Shown in pieces: positions 34,939 to 42,457 of a stretch of 64,000 nucleotides of DNA. The position numbers and the translations under genes are program-made. The notes under the pieces are model-generated. The model was not told where the DNA came from. It made no database searches and saw nothing but the letters and a program-made list of their open reading frames with translations. How positions within the stretch are numbered: the first letter of the stretch is position 1; each line of letters opens with the position of its first letter. This stretch comes from Oceanococcus sp041619555 (GTDB taxonomy: Bacteria; Pseudomonadota; Gammaproteobacteria; Nevskiales; Oceanococcaceae), in contig JBFKDQ010000012.1 in NCBI GenBank assembly GCA_041619555.1, forward strand, positions 1 to 64,000. The letters run 5' to 3'.

Positions 34939-37343
34939 CAGGCTTCAACCGGCGGTGGCGCCAGCACTTCACGCTGGCCTTTTTCATTCTGCGCACTGAC
35001 CACGCCGGCCGCCTCCATGTCCTCGACAATTCGCGCGGCCCGGTTGTAGCCGATCTTGAGGCGGCGCTGCACCCAGGAGATGGAAGCCTTGCGCGTTTCC
35101 GTCACGATCTGCACCGCCTGATCATAAAGCGCATCCGACTCCGCCCCATCCTCGCCATCCTGCGCTTCGAAACCACCACCGGCCAGCACCTCGGCACCGC
35201 CGCCAAGGATATCGTCGTGGTAATCCGCCGGCGCCACCTGTTTCAGGTAATCCACTGTCTTGTGCACTTCATGATCGTCCACGAAAGCCCCGTGCACCCG
35301 CCGCGGCACCGGCGAATTCGCCGAATACAGCATGTCACCATGACCGAGCAGCGCTTCGGCGCCGGGCTGATCGAGAATCACCCTGGAATCCATTTTCGAG
35401 GCCACTTGAAAGGCCATGCGAGACGGCACATTGGCCTTGATCAGGCCGGTAATCACATCAACCGACGGCCGCTGGGTGGCGATGATCAAATGAATACCGG
35501 CGGCACGGGCCTTCTGCGCCAGGCGGGCAATCAGTTCCTCCACCTTTTTCCCGACCACCATCATCAGGTCCGCCAGTTCATCGATGATGACGACGATATA
35601 GGGCATGTCCTCGAGCTCCGGCGCGCCCTGCTGATCGTCAAACTCCTCCGCCGGCTTCCACAAGGGATCAAGCTGCGGGGCGCCCGCCTGGCGGGCCTCG
35701 ATGATTTTCTTGTTCAGCCCGGCGATATTTCGGACCCCGAGCGCGGCCATCAGGCGGTATCGTCGATCCATTTCCGCCACGCACCAGCGCAGCGCATTGG
35801 CGGCCTCTTTCATGTCTGTCACCACCGGCGCGAGCAGGTGGGGAATTCCCTCATAGACGGAGAGTTCAAGCATCTTGGGGTCAATCATGATGAGGCGGAC
35901 TTCCTCGGCCGTGGCCCTGAACAACAGACTCAGGATCATGGCGTTGACAGCCACCGACTTACCCGAGCCCGTGGTGCCAGCCACCAGCAGATGCGGCATC
36001 TTGCCCAGATCGGCCGTCACCGGGATGCCGCCGATGTCCTGCCCCAGGGCCAGAGTCAATGGCGATTTCGCATTGACGTAGGCCGGGGATTCAAACACCC
36101 CGCGCAAGCTCACCATGGCGCGCTGGCGGTTCGGAATCTCGATCCCGATCACCGACTTGCCCGGGATCACCTCCACCACCCGCAAGCTCACGATGGACAG
36201 TGCGCGGGCCAGATCCTTGGCCAGATTGCTGATCCGGCTGACCTTGACGCCCGGCGCCGGCTGCAGCTCGAATCGGGTGATGACCGGCCCCGGCGCGACA
36301 TTCACCACCTCGGCCTCCACTCCGAAATCCGCCAGATGACCTTCAAGATCCCGTGACATCTGCTCCAGATCTTCCTCTGAATAGGTCAGCAGGTCCTGTC
36401 GGGCCAGATCAAGTATCGATACCGGTGGCAACGGGTCGCCGTTGAACTCAACCGTTTCTCCGGCCTCGCCGATCTCGGCAATCGGCAAAGTCAGCTGTCC
36501 ATCGGGCTCGACGCTGCCAGCTTTACCGCTGCCTTTACCGACCCGTTTCTTCTTCGCCTTGGCCGGAGTCTTGACTGCCGGCGTGATCTCCAGCAATGGA
36601 GCGGCACGCTCCGTTGCGCTGGCGGCAGGTGCGGCCAGCTGACGCTGACGCTTGCTCTCCTGGCGCTGTTGCTGCACCGCCGCTGCCCGCTGCCTCGCTC
36701 GCTCTCTGGCTTCCCGGCGGCGCCGCAGCGCCGCGCGCCCGGCAGCCTGGATCAAGGCAACCAGACGTAAGGTCATGGCGCCAATCCGGTCCATGGTATG
36801 CAACCAGGAAAAACGCAGGGCCAGGGGCAAGGCGCCAAGAACAATCATCAGCAGCAGCAGACTGGACCCCACCGGGCTGAGAAACTGAATGAGAATCAGG
36901 GCCACCGACGTGCCGACAATGCCGCCGCTACCCTGCGGCGTCAGGCTGGCGTGTCCTGGCGCATGACTGGCGCTCAGCGCGCAACTGGCCACCAGGACGA
37001 TGAGCAGGGCGGCGCCACGAATGCCCGGATTCTCCCCCAGCCGCTGCGGTCGCTCGCGATACATCGTCAGGCCGCCAACCAGCACCAGCCAGGGGAGCGC
37101 AAAGGCCAGCCAACCGAATCCGCTGAGCAGCACATCGGCGATCCAGGCGCCGATGAGGCCGCCCAGATTCTCGATCTGCGCATTGGCGCCGGTGCTGGAC
37201 CAGCCTGGATCCGCGCGGTCGTAACTGACCAGGGCCAGCAGCAGGAAAATCGCCACGAATGCGGCGAACAACAACAAGGCCTCACGCAGTCCCCTGAGCA
37301 ACCAGTGCGGAGCCTGTGTGGCCGGCTGAACATGCGTACTCAA
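34938..37343 (-). CDS. ftsK: DNA translocase FtsK
   Basis: Divisome-anchored motor that pumps chromosome ends and activates XerCD at dif. I start at a TTG at 37343 with GAAGGT 7 nt upstream, giving 801 residues; the open frame continues 19 codons to a GTG at 37400 without FtsK-like sequence. Four N-terminal TM helices in about residues 20-180, a short basic/Gln-Arg linker (about 190-270), then the motor: Walker A AGTTGSGKSVAVN near 460, Walker B YIVVIIDELADLMM near 588, and the gamma winged helix ISWVQRRLKIGYNRAARIVE near the end. A TATACT on the minus strand at 37416-37411 is a possible -10. Confidence 0.96.
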   Translation of the reverse strand: MSTHVQPATQAPHWLLRGLREALLLFAAFVAIFLLLALVSYDRADPGWSSTGANAQIENLGGLIGAWIADVLLSGFGWLAFALPWLVLVGGLTMYRERPQRLGENPGIRGAALLIVLVASCALSASHAPGHASLTPQGSGGIVGTSVALILIQFLSPVGSSLLLLMIVLGALPLALRFSWLHTMDRIGAMTLRLVALIQAAGRAALRRRREARERARQRAAAVQQQRQESKRQRQLAAPAASATERAAPLLEITPAVKTPAKAKKKRVGKGSGKAGSVEPDGQLTLPIAEIGEAGETVEFNGDPLPPVSILDLARQDLLTYSEEDLEQMSRDLEGHLADFGVEAEVVNVAPGPVITRFELQPAPGVKVSRISNLAKDLARALSIVSLRVVEVIPGKSVIGIEIPNRQRAMVSLRGVFESPAYVNAKSPLTLALGQDIGGIPVTADLGKMPHLLVAGTTGSGKSVAVNAMILSLLFRATAEEVRLIMIDPKMLELSVYEGIPHLLAPVVTDMKEAANALRWCVAEMDRRYRLMAALGVRNIAGLNKKIIEARQAGAPQLDPLWKPAEEFDDQQGAPELEDMPYIVVIIDELADLMMVVGKKVEELIARLAQKARAAGIHLIIATQRPSVDVITGLIKANVPSRMAFQVASKMDSRVILDQPGAEALLGHGDMLYSANSPVPRRVHGAFVDDHEVHKTVDYLKQVAPADYHDDILGGGAEVLAGGGFEAQDGEDGAESDALYDQAVQIVTETRKASISWVQRRLKIGYNRAARIVEDMEAAGVVSAQNEKGQREVLAPPPVEA

Positions 37344-37410
37344 AAACCGTACCTTCGAAAAAATTTGTGCCGATGCGTTGCCAGGTCGCCCCGGCCGCAC
37401 GAGATGGCGC

Positions 37411-37418
37411 AGTATACT
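37411..37418. promoter_or_regulatory. Shared palindromic -10 box between ftsK and the orphan gene
   Basis: AGTATACT is self-complementary, so both strands read TATACT. It could serve ftsK leftward and the 109-residue gene rightward. No good -35 exists on either side at 16-18 nt. Confidence 0.35.
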
Positions 37419-37454
37419 CTGAGCCGACCCGCACTCCGAGCCAGGCCGGTGAGA

Positions 37455-37483
37455 CTTGATTCTTCACCTTCTGACCACATCTA
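37455..37483 (+). promoter_or_regulatory. Heat-shock-like promoter before the orphan 109-residue gene
   Basis: CTTGAT (37455-37460), 14 nt, CCACATCTA (37475-37483). This differs from the sigma32 consensus CTTGAA / CCCCATnTA at one position in each element. Start of transcription would be near 37490, about 56 nt before the ATG. Support is by pattern only. Confidence 0.35.
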
Positions 37484-37545
37484 AAGAAGTAGGATGCAGT
37501 CAGCTAGGGCTTGAGACGATGGCTGCTGCGAGTAAGGAGCATGGC

Positions 37546-37875
37546 ATGAGTCAGATCAGACACTTTCTGCTGAGCGCAGATGGGGATATCGAACAGATCC
37601 CATCAGAGCGGGCTGCGGCCGTGGCCGCCGGCCTGAGCACCTTGCCGGAATTCGCCGCACAGCGCGCGCATTACCTGCAGGTCATCGTGGATGAACCCGC
37701 CGAGGACAACAGCATCCAGGTGCGGACCGCCGGTGCCTTGGTGGCCTTTGATGCTGAGGGCCGGATCAATGCGGATGACATCGACGTGGCGAATCAGATC
37801 GGCCGCTTCGAACATGACACCTGCGTGCAGCTTGCGCTGGATGGCGTGGTCGAGTCGGATATCATCAGGCACTGA
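37546..37875 (+). CDS. Unknown 109-residue acidic protein
   Basis: Not recognised. The ATG at 37546 follows AAGGAG by 6 nt, a clear start; the frame is open further up to a TTG at 37456 but without a ribosome binding site. The product is acidic, soluble-looking, without signal peptide, TM helix or cysteine cluster; it has one Cys. Visible features: SADGDIEQIPSERAAAVAAG (about 10-29), VRTAGALVAFDAEGRINADD (about 59-78) and an acidic, mixed C terminus. It lies between ftsK (divergent) and aat, a position where Pseudomonas relatives carry trxB. Conserved neighbours and good translation signals make it a real gene. Confidence 0.7.
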   Translation: MSQIRHFLLSADGDIEQIPSERAAAVAAGLSTLPEFAAQRAHYLQVIVDEPAEDNSIQVRTAGALVAFDAEGRINADDIDVANQIGRFEHDTCVQLALDGVVESDIIRH

Positions 37876-38027
37876 GCAAGACCGACCGGAACATGGACAC
37901 GGCAGCGCAGGTCGGAACTCGCCAGTTTTGCCTGACATTCGCCTGCCTGCCGGGCCCGTCGGCCTCCGAGCCCAGTGCAGATTCGCAAGGCTGAAATGGG
38001 CGACAGCAAGGGGTTAAAGTCAGGTTC

Positions 38028-38804
38028 ATGACAGCACTCTACCCCCCGCGCCTGCACTGGCTGGACCCGAGAAACCCGCAGGAGCCGTTCCCGCCGGTGG
38101 AGCAGGCCCTGTCCGACCCAAACGGCTTGCTCGCGATTGGCGGCGACCTCAGCATCCATCGACTGCTCCAGGCCTATCAGAAGGGCATCTTTCCCTGGTT
38201 CAATCCCGATGAACCGATTCTGTGGTGGGCGCCGGACCCGCGCGCGGTCTTCATCCCCGAGGACATCCACATTTCGCGCAGCCTGAACAAGGCCTTGCGA
38301 CGGGAAGATTACGCGGTGAGTCTCGACCGCGCCTTCGCCAGCGTGATCCGGGCGTGCAGCGAACAGCGCAAGGAAGGCACCTGGCTGGGCGGCAATATGC
38401 AGCTCGCCTATCTGGAACTCTATCGTCGCGGACATGCGCACTCGGTCGAAGTGTGGCGCGCAGGCCATCTGGTGGGCGGCCTGTATGGCGTCGCCATCGG
38501 CCGCATCTTCTTCGGGGAATCCATGTTCAGCCGGGCCGACAACGCATCAAAACTCGGTCTGGTCTGGCTCTGCCGGCAACTTGCGGCCTGGGGCTTCCCC
38601 CTGGTGGATTGTCAGGTCGCCTCCCCGCACCTGGAAACTCTGGGCGCACGCCAGCTGCCACGCGCGCAGTTTCAAGCCTGCCTGCGCCAACATGGCGACC
38701 TCGCCGACCACGTACCCGGCAGTTGGCGATTTGATCTCCAGGTGCCTGACAGCGCCGATCATCGGCCGCGTGCCAATCGCGATGCGACGGCTTCCCCCCC
38801 ATGA
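38028..38804 (+). CDS. aat: Leucyl/phenylalanyl-tRNA-protein transferase
   Basis: Adds Leu or Phe from aminoacyl-tRNA to N-terminal Arg/Lys of proteins, creating N-degrons for ClpS. 258 residues. Family signatures: FPPVEQALSDPNGLLAIGGDL (about 19-39), YQKGIFPWFNPDEPILWWAPDPR (about 50-72), GHAHSVEVW near 134 and VDCQVASPHLETLGA near 203. A TTAAAG about 17 nt before the ATG is a possible -10. Its stop overlaps bpt by ATGA. Confidence 0.96.
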   Translation: MTALYPPRLHWLDPRNPQEPFPPVEQALSDPNGLLAIGGDLSIHRLLQAYQKGIFPWFNPDEPILWWAPDPRAVFIPEDIHISRSLNKALRREDYAVSLDRAFASVIRACSEQRKEGTWLGGNMQLAYLELYRRGHAHSVEVWRAGHLVGGLYGVAIGRIFFGESMFSRADNASKLGLVWLCRQLAAWGFPLVDCQVASPHLETLGARQLPRAQFQACLRQHGDLADHVPGSWRFDLQVPDSADHRPRANRDATASPP

Positions 38805-39508
38805 GTCAGCTGCCGTTCTACCTCAGCGCCCCGGCGGCCTGCAGCTACCGTGCCGGGCGCTCGGCGCGCAATCTCTTCGTCGATCCACGCACCAAGCTGA
38901 GCGGCGCACAGCGGGAACAACTCGCCAGCCTCGGCTTCCGGCGCAGCGGCCCGACCTATTACCGCCCAGCCTGCGATGCCTGTCAGGCCTGCGAATCAAC
39001 CCGCATCGACATCGCAAACTTCAGACCCAACCGGCAACAACGACGCTGCTGGAAAACCAACGGTGACCTGATCGCAAGCTGGTCCCTGCCGCTGCACACG
39101 CACGAACGATTCGACCTGTATCGCCGCTACCTGCTGCACCGGCATGCCGATGGCGAAATGAACCCGGATGACGAGGAAGGCTTCGAGCGTTTCCTATGCA
39201 GCAACCCACATGGCCAAACCCGGCATCTTCTGGTCAGAGATCCGGCCGGCAGCCTGCTCGCCGTCGCGGTCACCGATCAGTTGTCAAGCGGTCTGTCGGC
39301 GGTCTACACGTTTTTCGATCCGCAGTTGACCAGACGCTCGCTCGGTCGCTATGCGGTATTGCGCCAGATTGAGGCCTGCCGGGCGGCCAGACTGCCTTGG
39401 CTGTATCTGGGCTACTACGTTGCCCAGAGCCCCAAGATGCGCTACAAGCTTGAATACATGCCTCAGCAACGGTTCATTCAGGAACGCTGGTCAAGCGCGA
39501 GTGATTGA
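38801..39508 (+). CDS. bpt: Aspartate/glutamate leucyltransferase (Ate1-like)
   Basis: Adds leucine to N-terminal Asp or Glu, the bacterial counterpart of eukaryotic arginyl transfer. 235 residues. N-terminal Cys pair region CSYRAGRSARN, then LGFRRSGPTYYRPACDACQACESTRID (about 45-71) and C-terminal YLGYYVAQSPKMRYK (about 207-221), all signatures of the Ate1/Bpt family. Directly coupled to aat; together they feed the ClpS/ClpA pair encoded 0.3-3.6 kb away. Confidence 0.94.
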   Translation: MSQLPFYLSAPAACSYRAGRSARNLFVDPRTKLSGAQREQLASLGFRRSGPTYYRPACDACQACESTRIDIANFRPNRQQRRCWKTNGDLIASWSLPLHTHERFDLYRRYLLHRHADGEMNPDDEEGFERFLCSNPHGQTRHLLVRDPAGSLLAVAVTDQLSSGLSAVYTFFDPQLTRRSLGRYAVLRQIEACRAARLPWLYLGYYVAQSPKMRYKLEYMPQQRFIQERWSSASD

Positions 39509-39533
39509 TGCAAATTGAAAAAGCGCTGATAAT
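39505..39533 (+). promoter_or_regulatory. Sigma70 promoter of infA
   Basis: -35 TTGATG (39505-39510), 17-nt spacer, -10 GATAAT (39528-39533). It begins in the last codons of bpt. Expected start near 39540 leaves a leader of about 22 nt before the infA ATG. Confidence 0.7.
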
Positions 39534-39561
39534 GGTCGGCTTTTCTAGAACGAATCAGTAC

Positions 39562-39780
39562 ATGCCCAAAGAAGATCTCATTGAAATGGACGGCAAGGTC
39601 ATCGAAACCCTGCCGAACACGACATTTCGCGTCCAACTGGAAAACGGCCATACCGTCACCGCCCACATTTCAGGCCGCATGCGCAAGCACTACATCCGCA
39701 TCCTGACCGGCGACACCGTAACGGTCCAGCTCACGCCCTACGATCTGTCCAAGGGCCGGATCACGTACCGCGGCAAATAA
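39562..39780 (+). CDS. infA: Translation initiation factor IF-1
   Basis: 72-residue OB-fold protein binding the ribosomal A site. The ATG at 39562 starts MPKEDLIEMDGKV, close to E. coli IF-1 (MAKEDNIEMQGTV). Conserved GHTVTAHISGRMRKHYIRIL and TVQLTPYDLSKGRI. An open frame 19 codons longer exists but runs through the promoter. No good Shine-Dalgarno is seen, which is not unusual for infA. Converges with clpA. Confidence 0.98.
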   Translation: MPKEDLIEMDGKVIETLPNTTFRVQLENGHTVTAHISGRMRKHYIRILTGDTVTVQLTPYDLSKGRITYRGK

Positions 39781-39807
39781 AGCCCGCAGGCATCGGGCCG
39801 CGATCAC

Positions 39808-42078
39808 TCAGGTAATCACGGCTTCCGCTTTTTCTTCCAGATCCAGCAGCAAACCCTCTGCCCCGGCGCTGACGCGGATGCGTCCACCGCCCTTGCTCAA
39901 CTTGCCGAACAGCAATTCCTCTGCGAGCGGCCGCTTGACCTGCTCCTGGATCAGGCGAGCCATCGGGCGGGCGCCCATCTGCTCGTCATAACCATGTTCG
40001 GCCAGCCAGGCTTTCGCACTCGCATCAAATTCGATGGCCACGCCTTTGGCCTCCAGCTGGACCTCCACCTGGACCAGGAACTTGTCCACCACGTGCCGTA
40101 CGACATCTTCTGCCAGCGGCTCGAACTGGATGATCGCATCCAGACGATTGCGAAATTCCGGTGCGAACAGGCGGCGCAGGGCCTCCATTCCGTCACTGCG
40201 ATGATCCTGGGCGGCAAAACCGATGGAGCGGCGAGACATTTCCGCCGCACCGGCATTGGTCGTCATCACCAGGATCACGTTGCGGAAATCCGCCTTACGC
40301 CCGTTATTGTCGGTCAGGGTGCCATGATCCATGACCTGCAGCAGCAGGTTGAAAACTTCCGGATGGGCCTTTTCGATCTCATCGAGAAGGATAACCGCAT
40401 GGGGATGCTTGATCACCGCCTCGGTCAGCAGGCCGCCCTGATCGAAGCCGACATAGCCAGGCGGCGCTCCGATCAGGCGTGAGACGGTGTGCCTTTCCAT
40501 GTACTCGGACATGTCGAAGCGAATCAGTTCGATGCCCAGATGCTGGGCAAGTTGCCGGGTCACCTCGGTCTTGCCAACCCCGGTGGGTCCGGAGAACAGG
40601 AAACTGCCAATCGGCCGCTCCGGCGCCCCCAGCCCCGAACGCGACATTTTGATCGCGCTGCACAGACTGTCGACCGCAGCGTCCTGACCGAAAATCGCGA
40701 GTTTCAAATCCCGGTCCAGCGTACGCAACACATCACGATCCGAGGCGCTGACACTTTTCGGTGGAATGCGCGCGATTCGTGCCACGATTTCTTCGATATC
40801 CCGGACCTGCACGGTCTTGCGCCGCTTGCCGGCCGGCAGCAACTGGATGCGCGCACCGGCTTCATCGATCACATCAATGGCTTTGTCCGGCAACTGGCGA
40901 TCATTGATATGGCGCGCTGCCAGCTGCGCTGCCGCGGTCAGTGCCGCGACGGTGTAGCGTACCGCGTGGTGCTCTTCAAACCGGCTCTTGAGACCCTGCA
41001 GGATCTGCACGGTTTCGTCGACACCGGGCTCGGGCACGTCGATCTTCTGGAAGCGGCGCGCCAGCGCATGATCTTTTTCGAAAATGCCGCGGAACTCGGT
41101 ATAGGTGGTCGATCCGATGCATTTCAGCTCACCGCTGGCCAGAACCGGCTTGAGCAGATTGGATGCGTCCATCACGCCACCGGATGCCGAGCCGGCACCG
41201 ATCATTGTATGGATTTCATCAATGAACAGAATCGCGCCCGGATCTTTCTTGAGTTCGGCCAGCACCGACTTCAGCCGTTTCTCGAAATCTCCGCGATACT
41301 TGGTGCCGGCCACCAGACCACCCATGTCCAGCGCGTAGATGGTGGAGGCCTTGAGGACCTCGGGCACCTGTTCCTCAACGATGGCCTTGGCCAGACCTTC
41401 GGCGATGGCCGTCTTGCCGACCCCCGCCTCGCCGACCAGCAGAGGATTGTTCTTGCGGCGCCGACACAGGGTCTGGATCATCCGCTCCATTTCCAGTTCG
41501 CGCCCGATCAGGGGATCGATCTGCGACCGCCGGGCCTTGCTGTTGAGGTTCTGGGTGAACTGCGCCAGGGCCGATTCCTTTTCCCCCTCAACGGTCTTGT
41601 CCGCCGCCGGGTCTTCCGCGCCCGGCCTGGCCGCGGAGCCATCGCGCGCGATGCCATGGGAGATGTAATTGACCACATCCAGCCTGCTGATGCCCTGCTC
41701 GGCCAGCAGATAGACAGCATGCGCGTCGCGCTCGGCGAATATGGCGACCAGCACATTGACCGGCGTGACCTCTTTCTTGCCGGAGGACTGAATATGGTAA
41801 ACGGCACGTTGCAGCACGCGCTGGAACCCCAGGGTTGGCTGGACTTCGTACACCTCATCGGAGTCCTCAACGACCTGCACGTTGGTCCGGATGAATTCCC
41901 GCAAGCCCTGCTCCAACGGTTCGAGCTGGGCCCCGACCGCCCGCAGCACCTCGGCCAATTGCGCATCATCCAGCAGGGCCAGGAGCAGATGTTCTACGGT
42001 GAGCAGATCATGGGCTTCAGCCTTGGCCGATTTGAAGGCCGCATCCAGTGCGGCTTGAAGTTCCTGGCTCAACATCAT
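39808..42078 (-). CDS. clpA: ATP-dependent Clp protease ATPase subunit ClpA
   Basis: AAA+ unfoldase of ClpAP, receiving N-degron substrates from ClpS. I use the ATG at 42078 (ATGA with the clpS stop, GGAG 5 nt upstream); the next codon ATG at 42075 matches E. coli ClpA better and is possible. 756 residues. Clp N domain (TVEHLLLALLDDA, about 27-39), first AAA+ with GEAGVGKTAIAEGLA near 215 and LFIDEIHTMIGAG near 283, second AAA+ with GPTGVGKTEV near 496 and LLDEIEKAHPEV. The ClpP-binding loop and C-terminal domain are present. A stem GCCCG/CGGGC (39782-39798) lies between it and infA. Confidence 0.97.
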   Translation of the reverse strand: MMLSQELQAALDAAFKSAKAEAHDLLTVEHLLLALLDDAQLAEVLRAVGAQLEPLEQGLREFIRTNVQVVEDSDEVYEVQPTLGFQRVLQRAVYHIQSSGKKEVTPVNVLVAIFAERDAHAVYLLAEQGISRLDVVNYISHGIARDGSAARPGAEDPAADKTVEGEKESALAQFTQNLNSKARRSQIDPLIGRELEMERMIQTLCRRRKNNPLLVGEAGVGKTAIAEGLAKAIVEEQVPEVLKASTIYALDMGGLVAGTKYRGDFEKRLKSVLAELKKDPGAILFIDEIHTMIGAGSASGGVMDASNLLKPVLASGELKCIGSTTYTEFRGIFEKDHALARRFQKIDVPEPGVDETVQILQGLKSRFEEHHAVRYTVAALTAAAQLAARHINDRQLPDKAIDVIDEAGARIQLLPAGKRRKTVQVRDIEEIVARIARIPPKSVSASDRDVLRTLDRDLKLAIFGQDAAVDSLCSAIKMSRSGLGAPERPIGSFLFSGPTGVGKTEVTRQLAQHLGIELIRFDMSEYMERHTVSRLIGAPPGYVGFDQGGLLTEAVIKHPHAVILLDEIEKAHPEVFNLLLQVMDHGTLTDNNGRKADFRNVILVMTTNAGAAEMSRRSIGFAAQDHRSDGMEALRRLFAPEFRNRLDAIIQFEPLAEDVVRHVVDKFLVQVEVQLEAKGVAIEFDASAKAWLAEHGYDEQMGARPMARLIQEQVKRPLAEELLFGKLSKGGGRIRVSAGAEGLLLDLEEKAEAVIT

Positions 42079-42392
42079 GCTCTCTCCATGGTGCACATCA
42101 GCGGATGCTCGTTTTCCCGTGAATACTGATTCACTTGCGCCACCTTCGTTTCCGCGATTTCCGCGGTATACGTGCCGGCGACGCCCGCGCCCTGCGTGTG
42201 CACCTCCAGCATCACACGCACAGCCTCTTCATGCTGAAGTCGGAAGAACTTCTGCAGGATATGGACCACGAACTCCATGGGCGTGTAGTCATCATTGAGC
42301 AGGACCACCTTGTAGAGCGGCGGGCGCTGCAGCTTCGGCGGGGCCTCTTCGACCGCCGTGTTGCCGTGTTGTTCAGGAAGGTCTTGTGCCAT
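42075..42392 (-). CDS. clpS: ClpS, N-degron adaptor of ClpAP
   Basis: 105-residue adaptor that binds N-terminal Leu, Phe, Trp and Tyr and hands substrates to ClpA. Core: YKVVLLNDDYTPMEFVVHILQKFF (residues about 27-50, holding the DDYTPM binding pocket) and a late EIAETKVAQV helix. ATG at 42392 gives the usual length; a TTG at 42437 would add 15 residues. A minus-strand TACAAT (42404-42399) is so close to the ATG that, if used as a -10, the transcript would be almost leaderless. Confidence 0.97.
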   Translation of the reverse strand: MAQDLPEQHGNTAVEEAPPKLQRPPLYKVVLLNDDYTPMEFVVHILQKFFRLQHEEAVRVMLEVHTQGAGVAGTYTAEIAETKVAQVNQYSRENEHPLMCTMERA

Positions 42393-42457
42393 GGCCTCAT
42401 TGTAGTCCGGTTCGCTGGATCTTGGACCCTCGATCAATGGCGACGTTCCGATGCCCG

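Noticed and set aside
40489..42129. 546-codon plus-strand frame opposite clpA
   Set aside because: Mirror of ClpA coding sequence, composition His/Gln/Asp-rich as typical for antisense frames.
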